Virus record (IMG/VR): IMGVR_UViG_3300036845_000777
Coordinates: 1-20,646 of that record
Reading direction: 5' to 3' (one strand)
Source: a virus
Length of the DNA stretch: 20,646 nucleotides
The position numbers were made by a program, and so were the translations under genes. This document shows positions 7,496 to 15,173 of the stretch, piece after piece. The notes below the pieces were generated by a model. That model did no database searches, had not been told where the DNA came from, and saw only the letters and a list, made by a program, of their open reading frames with translations. How positions within the stretch are numbered: the first letter of the stretch is position 1; every line of letters begins with the position of its first letter.

Positions 7496-7520
7496 CACAA
7501 TCCGCCATGCGGCGGTTGTG
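7496..7520 (+). promoter_or_regulatory. Second leader hairpin before tail sheath
   Basis: CACAA (7496-7500), one bulged T, and CCGCC (7502-7506) pair with GGCGG-TTGTG (7511-7520) around loop ATGC, giving ten base pairs. It begins two bases after the first leader hairpin. The rest of the non-coding stretch 7395-7576 holds a minor GGG-TAAG-CCC hairpin (7532-7541) and the GAGGA ribosome binding site of the sheath gene. Confidence 0.6.
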
Positions 7521-7576
7521 GTGTCAACCCAGGGTAAGCCCCACTTTGGCAATCCTAGCTAAGTCGAGGAAATCAC

Positions 7577-9154
7577 ATGCCTATTTCGTTCTCAGATATC
7601 CCCGCAAATTGGAAAGTCCCACTTTACTGGGTCGAAATTGACCCCAGCATGGCAGGTTTGCCGACGCTCGGATTACCCGCGCTTCTTGTGGGTGTTTCGA
7701 CGATGGGGACCGGCGGTGCGGCGATGGATGTGCCGATCATTGTCGGCAGCCAGGCGCAGGCTGATGCTCAGTTTGGCATGGGCTCGCAGCTATCGCGGAT
7801 GTTTAAGTCCTTCTTTCGCAACAACTTTGCGAATCAGGTTTATGGCTTGCCTGTAGCGCCGGGGACCGGGGCTGCGGCTGCGACGGCGAGCATTGTGATA
7901 ACGACGCCCCCGACCGAGCCGGGGACGATCAGTTTGTATATCGGCGGCGAGCCGGTTCAGTGCAATGTTTCGCCGACGGACACGGCGCAAATGATTGCGG
8001 CGAACTTGGCCGAGGATATCAACGACATTATTGATATTGCGGTGATCGCCGACGGCACGACGACGCCGGGGACGGTCAAGGTGACGTGCAACTGGGCTGG
8101 GATCAGCGGCAACGACATCACGCTGGCGCTGAATTACTATGGGACGGTGGGCGGCGAGATCACGCCTCTTGGTTTGGTGATGACGATGCCGCCGATGCTG
8201 ACGGGCGGCTCAGGATTGCCGAGCTTCACCAATGCGGTTGCCAATCTTGGCGAGCAGAATTTCGAGTATGTGGCTTTGCCGCTTACCGATGCGGTGACGC
8301 TAAGTACTTGGGAAACCGAGTACTCGTTCGAGGATACGGGGAGGTGGGGGTGGCAGCGCCAGCTCTATGGGCTGTTGTTTGCGGCGCATCGGGACACGTA
8401 CTCGAATTTGATCACGTTCGGGATGACGCGGAATTCTGGTGTGACTTCGATCATGGCGGTGGAGATGGCGAGCCTGACGCCGACATTCGAGTGGGCGGCG
8501 GCTTATTGTGCGAAGGCGCAGCGGAGCCTGTCGAACGATCCGGCGCGGCCGTTGCAAACGTTGTCGTTGAACGGGGTCAAGCTGGCGCCGCTGCATCAGC
8601 GGTTCAACATACCGGAGATCAACACGCTGGCGGAGTCTGGGCTGGCGACGCAGAAGGCGGGGTCTGACAATCAGCCGATGATCTCGCGAGAGTCCACGAC
8701 GTATCAATTGAACTTGTACGGCAATCCGGATACGGCGTATGAGCTGGTTACGACGCTGGCGACTTTGGCCAAGCTGATCCGCAATCAGAAGCAGGCGATT
8801 ACGTCGAAATTCCCGCGGTCGAAGCTGGCCAACGACGGCACGAGATTCGGACCTGGGCAGGCAATCGTCACGCCGAGCATTATCAAGGGCGAGTTGATCG
8901 CCGAGTACGAATCTGATATGTACAATGGTTTGGTCGAGGATGTAAGCGATTTTGAGCAGAACCTGGTTGTCGAAAGGGACCCTAACGATCCCAACAGGGT
9001 TAACGTACTATATCCTCCCGACCTTATAAACCAGTTGCGGGTGTTTGCCGTGCTGGCGCAGTTCCGCTTGCAATACAACGCCAATATCGATCCTATCATT
9101 GGCGCGAATATCGGTGTCACCGGAATTATTCCGGCTGGCGGCATTCCGGCATAA
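7577..9154 (+). CDS. Contractile tail sheath protein, Mu gpL-like
   Basis: The 525-residue protein starts at ATG 7577 with GAGGA six bases upstream. The opening ISFSDIPANWKVPLYWVEIDPSMAG is the recognisable N-terminus of Mu-type sheath proteins. It is followed by a beta-rich insertion (about residues 80-220), a conserved YVALPLTD...LSTWETEY block, the HRDTYSNLITFGMTRN segment, and the C-terminal handshake region ending GANIGVTGIIPAGG. The sheath surrounds the tail tube and contracts at infection. Length is in the normal range for the family. The adjacent tube, chaperone and tape measure genes agree. The gene is preceded by an unusually structured leader (7460-7520), which may allow separate transcription or translation control of this abundant protein. 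Confidence 0.93.
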   Translation: MPISFSDIPANWKVPLYWVEIDPSMAGLPTLGLPALLVGVSTMGTGGAAMDVPIIVGSQAQADAQFGMGSQLSRMFKSFFRNNFANQVYGLPVAPGTGAAAATASIVITTPPTEPGTISLYIGGEPVQCNVSPTDTAQMIAANLAEDINDIIDIAVIADGTTTPGTVKVTCNWAGISGNDITLALNYYGTVGGEITPLGLVMTMPPMLTGGSGLPSFTNAVANLGEQNFEYVALPLTDAVTLSTWETEYSFEDTGRWGWQRQLYGLLFAAHRDTYSNLITFGMTRNSGVTSIMAVEMASLTPTFEWAAAYCAKAQRSLSNDPARPLQTLSLNGVKLAPLHQRFNIPEINTLAESGLATQKAGSDNQPMISRESTTYQLNLYGNPDTAYELVTTLATLAKLIRNQKQAITSKFPRSKLANDGTRFGPGQAIVTPSIIKGELIAEYESDMYNGLVEDVSDFEQNLVVERDPNDPNRVNVLYPPDLINQLRVFAVLAQFRLQYNANIDPIIGANIGVTGIIPAGGIPA

Positions 9155-9214
9155 CCGGACGGCCTTGTCAATCAATCTTGTCAAACAGCTTCAGAAAGGT
9201 AAGGAGGAACGATC

Positions 9215-9634
9215 ATGGCTCAGATGATCGCTGGTATTGCGACTTTGCAGGTGACGCCAGGGGACCAGATAGCACTGCGCGGCAACTTCACGGTCTCGCA
9301 TTCAATGATCGAGCGTACGATGCTCGCGGGGCAGGATGGCATTCACGGCTACCAGGAGCTGCCGAGGGTGCCGTGGATCGAGGGCGATATCTCTACGATC
9401 CCGACGTATGACGTGCGGCAGTTGGATGGGATGGTTGATGTAACAGTTCATGCCGCTTTGGCCAATGGTTGGAATTTCACGCTGAATCAAGCGATTTGCA
9501 AGGCGGGCCTCGAACAGAACACCAGGGATGGGCAAATGCGCGTACGGTGGGAAGGTATTTCCATGAGCGCAACTAATAGCGGCGGTTCAGAGGGGCGGGC
9601 GGCGCTCCTTGATGGTCGTCCGCCGGGGACTTGA
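9215..9634 (+). CDS. Tail tube protein, Mu gpM-like
   Basis: ATG 9215 follows a consensus AAGGAGG (9201-9207). The 139-residue sequence has the pattern of the Mu tube family: IAGIATLQVTPGDQIALRGNFTV, ERTMLAGQDGIHGYQELPRVPWIEGDIST, VTVHAALANGW, and a closing DGQMRVRWEGISM. The tube polymerises around the tape measure inside the sheath. The last 20 residues, Gly/Ser/Arg-rich, extend past the usual family end. The short gap to the sheath gene (9155-9214) contains CTTGTCAA twice (9164-9171, 9177-9184), of uncertain meaning. Confidence 0.9.
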   Translation: MAQMIAGIATLQVTPGDQIALRGNFTVSHSMIERTMLAGQDGIHGYQELPRVPWIEGDISTIPTYDVRQLDGMVDVTVHAALANGWNFTLNQAICKAGLEQNTRDGQMRVRWEGISMSATNSGGSEGRAALLDGRPPGT

Positions 9635-9636
9635 TC

Positions 9637-10074
9637 ATGCGCGAGGGATTTATTGCGCCGTCGGACGGCGACCAGCCTGCGCTCGCGCCTCAGCGAGCGC
9701 CGGTCCAATCTCAGCCCGTGCCGCAATCGCAATCGCAACCGGAGCCGAGCGCTCAGGTTGTCGATATTCCGGCGCGGCCAGCATGGCCGATGGTCATCAA
9801 GCTTCGCAACAAGCCGATCATTGGCCCGCGAGGTGAGTCGATTGATGAATTGAAGTTTCGCGAGCCGACCGGCGGCGATGTCATGCGGATCGGCAATCCG
9901 TGCTGGATACGCTCGGACGGCGAGCTGATGATCGATGATCCGAAGATGATGCGGATGATGGGGCAGCTTAGCGGTGTGCTGGCGCCGCTGCTCGAAGCGA
10001 TGCACCCGAAGGATTACAATTCGTGTGCATATAGACTGCGCCCCTTTTTTATTCCGGACTGGGAAGCGTGGTAG
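9637..10074 (+). CDS. Tail assembly chaperone, Mu gp41-like (0-frame product)
   Basis: The 145-residue protein starts at ATG 9637, three bases after the tube stop codon. Residues 1-48 are Gln/Pro/Ala-rich and disordered-looking. The core PMVIKLRNKPIIGPRGESIDELKFREPTGGDVMRIG matches the tail assembly chaperone family of Mu-like phages (strand, 'PI', then 'L-x-x-R-E-P-T-x-x-D'). It is followed by a helical region with MMRMMGQLSGVLAPLLEAMHPKDYN. Such chaperones coat the tape measure before the tube polymerises. A C4T6 run at 10041-10050 lies eight codons before the stop, and the overlapping -1 frame encodes a second chaperone-like segment; this is the standard arrangement in which a small fraction of ribosomes make a longer form. 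Confidence 0.82.
   Translation: MREGFIAPSDGDQPALAPQRAPVQSQPVPQSQSQPEPSAQVVDIPARPAWPMVIKLRNKPIIGPRGESIDELKFREPTGGDVMRIGNPCWIRSDGELMIDDPKMMRMMGQLSGVLAPLLEAMHPKDYNSCAYRLRPFFIPDWEAW
10041..10051 (+). other. Candidate -1 frameshift site (C4T6A)
   Basis: The 0-frame codons here are CGC CCC TTT TTT ATT. Slipping back one base on the second TTT keeps a TTT codon and enters the frame that reads on to the TGA at 10254-10256. The result would be about 206 residues. No obvious downstream stem-loop is seen. Confidence 0.6.
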
Positions 10075-10256
10075 CAGGCGAGGACGAGGATTTAGTTCTC
10101 GATTGTTTACGGCTTGCCCAGTTTTTTCACGTCAATCCCGAAATCTATTTGGCGATGCCGCTGTCGGAGATGTGGCTGCATCTCTCGTGGACGATCAAAC
10201 TGAAGCAGCGTCAAGAAGACGACGCGCGGAACGCTAAACGGATGCGCGATGGCTGA
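10068..10256 (+). CDS. Tail assembly chaperone C-terminal extension (frameshift partner)
   Basis: This frame is open from the slippery run at 10050 to the TGA at 10254. It has its own GTG at 10068 (62 residues) but no convincing ribosome binding site, so it is more likely made as a -1 frameshift extension of the preceding chaperone, as in the paired chaperone genes before tape measure genes in many tailed phages. The sequence LVLDCLRLAQFFHVNPEIYLAMPLSEMWLHLSWTIKL has the form seen in such second products: 'P-x-x-I-x-x-(M/L)-P-L-x-E-(M/L)'. It then ends in a basic helix KQRQEDDARNAKRMRDG. This part of the long form is thought to bind the tape measure and recruit tube protein. The following 216 bases to the tape measure start are non-coding. 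Confidence 0.72.
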   Translation: MVAGEDEDLVLDCLRLAQFFHVNPEIYLAMPLSEMWLHLSWTIKLKQRQEDDARNAKRMRDG

Positions 10257-10266
10257 CGAAGCGGAT

Positions 10267-10299
10267 GTCGATACGGACACTAAATGTGCCCGTATCGAC
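10267..10299 (+). promoter_or_regulatory. Intergenic element A: hairpin
   Basis: GTCGATACGG (10267-10276) pairs perfectly with CCGTATCGAC (10290-10299). Inside, an A-C mismatch precedes three further pairs (CAC/GTG) around loop TAAAT. It begins 11 bases after the chaperone stop codon and leads directly into the pentamer tract. Confidence 0.8.
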
Positions 10300-10301
10300 G
10301 C

Positions 10302-10376
10302 CTGCCAAGCGTTGCCACACCGTGCCAGACCTGACCAGGCCTCGCCTGACCTCGCCTCGCCGCACCATGCATAGCC
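10302..10376 (+). repeat. Intergenic element A: NNGCC pentamer tract
   Basis: Fifteen consecutive five-base units in one phase, each of form NN(G/A)CC with two one-base deviations (AAGCG, ATGCA). The remaining 10377-10460 holds a small ACGTG-CA-CACGT hairpin (10383-10394) and no gene. The ribosome binding site AAGGA for the tape measure is at 10461-10465. Confidence 0.85.
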
Positions 10377-10472
10377 GCCTCAACGTGCACACGTCGGTGC
10401 GGCCGTCGTTAGCTCTAGCGCATGCTAGCTATAGCCGCAATAGGTTCAAGTTAACTGCTCAAGGACGACGAA

Positions 10473-13400
10473 ATGGCCGATGGCGAGCAAGAATTGCAAC
10501 TTTCTGTAAAGTTTCGCGATGAGGCGTCGCCTGGGCTGCTTGCGCTCAAGCAGACCATGCAGCAGACCGGCCAAGCTGCTACCGATCAGCAGAAGAAGAA
10601 TACTGCGGAGCAGTCGAAACACCAAAAGGAATTGGAGGATCATACCAAGAAAATTCACGAGGGGTTCAGCAAGGCATTAGATGAATTCAATAAATATTCG
10701 GGGAAGATTTCAGGATTCAATGTTGGCGAATTTGGTCGCTTGGCTGTGGAGGCGACGCACGGCGTCGAGGGCTTGGCCATCGGCCTTTCGGCTTTGCCGA
10801 GGCTATTCAGCGAAGCCAATGAATCATTCAAGGAATTCACCGATAGCATGATTGGCCTTGAGGCGCGATCCAGGTCAGTTGGCATTATGGCTTCTCAGTT
10901 CAAGGCTCTCGCCGACAGGGTGCATGAACTGACCGGCATTTCGGAGAAGGCGGCGGAACAGAGGTTAACCACATTTTTCGATAGAATTCAGGCGGGGGCG
11001 ACCGGCGGGACGGCTGAAAGGAAGTCTCTCGGCGAAGTCTTTACTAATCCTGGACAAATCCAGGCGATGATGGCGCGCTGGCAGAGAATGCGGGTCGAGG
11101 ACCCGGAGGGGGGACCGGCTAAAATCCTAAATGAGGCTCGCGATGTTTTGCGGCGGCAACGAGAGGAGAATATTCGCAGAGATCCTTACCATGCTCAAGA
11201 TATCACAAGGAGGCAGGGGGAGAAGCTTGGATTCCCGGAATTGGAGTCGGCACAGGGCGAGTTTGTGGCGGCAACGAAGGAGCAGACGGATCTTATAAAC
11301 CGTAGTATTGCGCAGGCGCACAAAACCGTAGAAATTCAAGGCAAAAAGGACACGGCGGACGAGGAAGCTGGTTTGAAGCTAAAACTCGGTCTTGCGCCGC
11401 CAATGGATTGGCTTGTCAAGGCAATCACAACAGTCACCGAAGCTCTGGGGCCATGGGCTGCGGGACTAGGTGCTGTCGGCACAGCGATGTTCGCTATTTC
11501 CGGCCACCTAATGAGGGTGGCCGGGACCATTTGGTCGGGGAGAACGATAGAAAGGGGACTTGGCTGGTGGCAGGCTCGGCGCGCTGCGCGTGCGGCTAGG
11601 TTGGGAGCGGCGCCTGAGGCTGCGGCCGAGGGGGCGGTTGAGGGCGCGGTTGAAGGCGCGGCGCCTGAGGCAGCTTTAGAGGGTGGTGCCAAAGTTGCGC
11701 CAGAAACTCTTGTAAAGGCTGCGCCGAAAATTGCGCCAGAGGTAATACCGAAGACCCCGAGTTTGCTGGCGAGATCTGGCATCTTCGAATTGCTGCCTTT
11801 CTATGCTGCTGCCGCTTCTATCGCGACGACCAAGGATATTAAGGCAAAGGCTCCTGGTGGTCGTGAGTGGATAGACGTCATAAACGAGCGGAGCAGCAAA
11901 AAGCACGCCGAAGCCGCTGCCGCAGCATCGGAGCACGCCGCTGCCGGGCATCTGGCTGCCACGCCCGATGGCGCGGCGGCTAAACCGTTTGTGTTGCCTA
12001 ATGTACCTATTCCCTTAGTGGGGGGCATTGGTGGTCTTCAGAGCCCGGCAGCCAAGCCGCTGCCGCTGCCGGTGCCTGTCGAAGTTGTGAAAATGCCGGA
12101 AGAGGCGCGGCCTGCTGCGCCTGCTGCGCCTGCCGTACCTGCCGCCCGTCTTGAGAACATGCCGGGGCTGACGGACGAGCAGCGAGAGAACCTGAAGCAT
12201 GCTTTCGGGGGCAGATACATCATGCCTGGCCAGGGCGCGCCGACGGAAGTGGCTCCGCCACCTGCGCCTGCGCCTGTCGAGACAGTGCCGCGGCCGCCAG
12301 AGCGGCCGATTCCTCGGTTGCCGTTTGGCCGCGGGGCCGAGGCCGAAGGGCCGGTGCGGCTGGCATCGCTCGGGATACCGCAGGGGATCAAGATACCGGA
12401 AGCCGAGCCGCGCGCGCCTGGGCTCGCCGAAACATTCTTCCGGCAGCGTGCGGCGGTGCAGGAGCAGACTGACAAGACCGAGGCGCAGTCGAAGGCCACG
12501 ACGGAAAACACCGATCAGCTGCGGCGGCTCAACGATCTGCTCGATCCGACGGCTAAGGCCGGTGCGCCGGGCGGCGGGAAGGCTCCGGCGAGCGCGGCTG
12601 GCACTGCGGCACCGGGCGCGGCGGCTGGTTCTGCACCGAGCGCGGCGACCGAAGGCGTTCCTATGGGGAACGGCATCGTATCTGCGTCGGCTACTCTTCC
12701 GGGGCCGCACAACGACATCATCGGGCCATCCGTGACCGGGTCAGCAAGCCCGGCGGCTGGCGCGGGGAAGCCGGGCGGCGGTTCGTGGACGTACCAGCGG
12801 CTGCTTGAAGGTTTCAGGAACTCGAACTTGATCGGCGTTGTGCCCCGTGATGGCGCGCGCTTCGGGATCAGGACCGGATCGGCCGAGGAGTGGGCGCGCT
12901 TCGGCACCGCGGTCGCCAGCGCCGAGTCAAGTTTCAATCCGAATTTGCCAGGACCGGCAAATGATCCTGGCGGCTCTCATGGTTTGTTCCAATATGCGCA
13001 CGGTCAAGTTCCTGGTGGGAACGCCTTTGATCCGAACGCATCGGTCAAGGCGTTTATTCGGGATGCTGAGATTTCGGCTAGGTCCGGAAGTCTTGGTGGT
13101 GGTGGTCTGTTAGGGCGACGGTTCGAGACGATTGGAAAGCATCCGGAACGGACAATGTCGCGCTTGGGCGAAGCTAACAGGATCGCCTCACGCGCTGGCG
13201 CTGACACTAATTTGGCGCCGATGGGCTCCAACACTCCTGGCCCGGCTGGCAATCCGGCCGTACCGACCAGCGTTTTGGCGCGAGGGCCTGTCGCGGGTGA
13301 TGTCGAGGGCAGGGGCGGCTCTTCCGGCGGCCGGTTTAATGTGGCGGCCGGTACGCCGATTTCAGGGGAGCACGAGACCGTCACGCTGGCGAACGGCCAA

Positions 13401-14402
13401 AAGTTGACTGTCAACAAGCGCGCCGCCGAACAATTTCGTGGTTTCTTCAACGACATGATCAAAGCCGGTGCGCCGATCCGAAATCTCGGCGGATTCGGTA
13501 CGCGTCCGGGGAATGCATCGCAGCATCCGGTCGGCCTCGCGGTGGATTGGGCGCAGCACAGCCGCAATGTCGTCGATCGCGATGTTCAAAACTGGATCAG
13601 CAAAAATCGCGTTCAATTGAAAACACTTGAAGATCGCTGGGGCATGAGCGGCGGTGAAAATTGGAAGTCGCCCGATACGGGGCATTTTTCGGTCGAGCGG
13701 ATTTTCGGTGCGGAACATCTGGCCAAAGCTGGTGCGGGGTTGACCGTTCCAGGAACGACAACGGCAGTAGCAGGCGGCGGCGATCTGGGTGGAGGTGGCG
13801 GTGGTGGTGGTGGTGGCGGCGGTGGTCTTGGGCTTCCCGGTGGCTTTGGCGGTGGTGGAGGTGGGGGAGGTTTCGGCGGCGGCTTGGCTGCGCTCGGGCT
13901 CCCAGCGGGGATCAATATTGGAGGACTTCTTGGCGGGAAGCTCGGGCCGTTCGGCGGCATTTTAAGCAGCCTCCTCGGCGGTGGCGGAGGCGGTGGTTTT
14001 GGTGGAATCCTCGGCGGATTGCTCGGCGGCGGCGGCGGTGGTGGTTTGGGCGGGATTCTCGGCAGTGTTCTCGGAGGAGGGGGCGGCGGCGGTGGAGGTT
14101 TCGGCGGGATACTTGGCGGACTGCTTGGCGGTGGCGGTGGAGGGTTCGGCGGATTGCTTGGTGGCTTCAGCCATATGCTTGACCGCGGGTCGCTCGACCG
14201 ATCGGCGTTGGATCGCGGCGGCTCGATGACTCATCATGTCGAGGGCACCGGGTCGCTGAATGTCAATGTGGCCGCGCCGCATGGAACTTCCGTTCATGCG
14301 CGCGGCGGCGGGCTCTTCAAACGTGTGGCGATGACGCGGCAAACGCAGATGCAACCGACAGTTGCGGGGCCGCATACTTCGGGCGGTCTGTTCGATATTT
14401 GA
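10473..14402 (+). CDS. Tape measure protein with lytic transglycosylase and M15-type peptidase domains
   Basis: This is the longest gene (1309 residues) and lies in the canonical place after the chaperone pair; the protein sets tail length and is ejected into the host. ATG 10473 follows AAGGA at seven bases. Residues 1-300 are helical with coiled-coil character (QQTGQAATDQQKKNTAEQ). A hydrophobic segment lies near 315-350, followed by an Ala/Glu/Pro-rich tract. A lytic transglycosylase-like domain spans about 770-880, with candidate catalytic Glu818 in ASAESSFNP and GLFQ at 837-840. An M15-type peptidase-like domain follows at about 965-1090, with H1018-x6-D1025 (HPVGLAVD) and H1071 in GHFS. 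Residues about 1100-1233 are extreme poly-glycine. The C-terminal segment with GLFKRV..TRQTQM matches tape measure ends. The 5' part is visibly AT-richer than the rest, which points to a mosaic gene. Confidence 0.92.
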   Translation: MADGEQELQLSVKFRDEASPGLLALKQTMQQTGQAATDQQKKNTAEQSKHQKELEDHTKKIHEGFSKALDEFNKYSGKISGFNVGEFGRLAVEATHGVEGLAIGLSALPRLFSEANESFKEFTDSMIGLEARSRSVGIMASQFKALADRVHELTGISEKAAEQRLTTFFDRIQAGATGGTAERKSLGEVFTNPGQIQAMMARWQRMRVEDPEGGPAKILNEARDVLRRQREENIRRDPYHAQDITRRQGEKLGFPELESAQGEFVAATKEQTDLINRSIAQAHKTVEIQGKKDTADEEAGLKLKLGLAPPMDWLVKAITTVTEALGPWAAGLGAVGTAMFAISGHLMRVAGTIWSGRTIERGLGWWQARRAARAARLGAAPEAAAEGAVEGAVEGAAPEAALEGGAKVAPETLVKAAPKIAPEVIPKTPSLLARSGIFELLPFYAAAASIATTKDIKAKAPGGREWIDVINERSSKKHAEAAAAASEHAAAGHLAATPDGAAAKPFVLPNVPIPLVGGIGGLQSPAAKPLPLPVPVEVVKMPEEARPAAPAAPAVPAARLENMPGLTDEQRENLKHAFGGRYIMPGQGAPTEVAPPPAPAPVETVPRPPERPIPRLPFGRGAEAEGPVRLASLGIPQGIKIPEAEPRAPGLAETFFRQRAAVQEQTDKTEAQSKATTENTDQLRRLNDLLDPTAKAGAPGGGKAPASAAGTAAPGAAAGSAPSAATEGVPMGNGIVSASATLPGPHNDIIGPSVTGSASPAAGAGKPGGGSWTYQRLLEGFRNSNLIGVVPRDGARFGIRTGSAEEWARFGTAVASAESSFNPNLPGPANDPGGSHGLFQYAHGQVPGGNAFDPNASVKAFIRDAEISARSGSLGGGGLLGRRFETIGKHPERTMSRLGEANRIASRAGADTNLAPMGSNTPGPAGNPAVPTSVLARGPVAGDVEGRGGSSGGRFNVAAGTPISGEHETVTLANGQKLTVNKRAAEQFRGFFNDMIKAGAPIRNLGGFGTRPGNASQHPVGLAVDWAQHSRNVVDRDVQNWISKNRVQLKTLEDRWGMSGGENWKSPDTGHFSVERIFGAEHLAKAGAGLTVPGTTTAVAGGGDLGGGGGGGGGGGGGLGLPGGFGGGGGGGGFGGGLAALGLPAGINIGGLLGGKLGPFGGILSSLLGGGGGGGFGGILGGLLGGGGGGGLGGILGSVLGGGGGGGGGFGGILGGLLGGGGGGFGGLLGGFSHMLDRGSLDRSALDRGGSMTHHVEGTGSLNVNVAAPHGTSVHARGGGLFKRVAMTRQTQMQPTVAGPHTSGGLFDI

Positions 14403-14413
14403 TGATTTGAAAA

Positions 14414-14444
14414 GCTGATTACCGGTGTTCATCCGATAATCAGC
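14414..14444 (+). promoter_or_regulatory. Intergenic element B: hairpin
   Basis: GCTGATTA (14414-14421) pairs with TAATCAGC (14437-14444). A C-A mismatch then leads to an inner CGG/CCG stem around loop TGTTCAT. A further A-C mismatch with AA/TT pairs flanks the outside. It starts 12 bases after the tape measure stop codon. Confidence 0.8.
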
Positions 14445-14459
14445 CTTCATCGCTGGACC

Positions 14460-14524
14460 ATGCCAGCCACGCTATGCCACGCCATGCCATGCCGAGCCAT
14501 GCCCAGCCAAGCCCCGCCTGGCCG
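14460..14524 (+). repeat. Intergenic element B: NNGCC pentamer tract
   Basis: Thirteen five-base units with GCC recurring every five bases from 14466 onward (one GCT). The first unit is offset by one base. The 34 bases that follow (14525-14558) are AT-rich and lead to the next start codon at 14559. Confidence 0.85.
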
Positions 14525-14558
14525 CGAATGTTTGAAATGAAAAATTCAGAAAAGTCAA

Positions 14559-15149
14559 ATGGGATCGATTCGAGATATTAGCACTCCTTGGCGCGACGGG
14601 ATGCTTCTCCCGGCGATGTTCGACGGGTGTCCGTTCTATACCGACAGCGGCGCTCGCGAATCTGGCCGCCGGACTGTTGTCCATGAGTACCCGAAATCGG
14701 ATAGATGCTACGCTGAGGACATGGGACAGCGCGCGGTCGAGTTTACGGTGCGCGCGTATTTCGTAGCTTATGTTCGCGACGAAGATGGTGACGCTCTCAC
14801 GTCGCAGTGGCTGCACAGGCGTGATTACCGCATCGGGCGTGACAAGCTCCAGATGCGCCTCGACCAAGGCGGCGAGGGCGTCCTTCAGCTACCCAATCAA
14901 GGTCGCGGCGGTGGTGGCGATCAGCTTACTTTGACTGTGGTTTGCACGCGCTACCGGATGGTCGAGGAAGATCGCTATGGTGGTTACGTCACGTTCGAGA
15001 TGTCGTTCGTCGAATATGGCCAAGTGCCAATGCCGCAGATTTCGACGAAAAATCTTGTTAACGATGCCATGCAGAATGGCCAGAATCAAACAACCAACAA
15101 TCTCCTGAACCTGCCACAGTTGCCACAGGTGCATCAGCCGATCCCGTAG
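14559..15149 (+). CDS. DNA circularisation protein, N-terminal part (Mu gpN-like)
   Basis: The 196-residue protein has the N-terminal pattern of the Mu gpN / DNA circularisation family: SIRDISTPWRDGMLLPAMFDGCPFYTDSGARESGRRTVVHEYPKSD, then VEFTVRAYFVAYVRDEDGDALTSQWL and a closing VTFEMSFVEYG. In Mu-like phages gpN is a baseplate-associated protein encoded after the tape measure; the name comes from an older functional description. Whole-length members are around 400-500 residues. Here the frame stops at TAG 15147 and again at TGA 15153, and the C-terminal half resumes as a separate gene in the same frame. The end (residues 166-196) is Asn/Gln/Pro-rich linker. The start ATG has only a weak AGAAAAG ribosome binding site and follows pentamer element B. 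Confidence 0.8.
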   Translation: MGSIRDISTPWRDGMLLPAMFDGCPFYTDSGARESGRRTVVHEYPKSDRCYAEDMGQRAVEFTVRAYFVAYVRDEDGDALTSQWLHRRDYRIGRDKLQMRLDQGGEGVLQLPNQGRGGGGDQLTLTVVCTRYRMVEEDRYGGYVTFEMSFVEYGQVPMPQISTKNLVNDAMQNGQNQTTNNLLNLPQLPQVHQPIP

Positions 15150-15173
15150 GGATGAACAGGAACAGGTCGACTG

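Noticed and set aside
9164-9184. CTTGTCAA repeated twice before the tail tube gene
   Set aside because: An 8-base direct repeat in a 60-base gap may be chance. No symmetry or third copy supports an operator.
10249-10374. Small 41-codon frame starting MADEADVD after the chaperone
   Set aside because: It consists of the hairpin and the pentamer tract of element A read through, and it lacks a ribosome binding site.
10302-10376. CRISPR array or replication iterons as an explanation for the pentamer tracts
   Set aside because: There are no repeat-spacer units. A five-base period with two free bases per unit fits neither.
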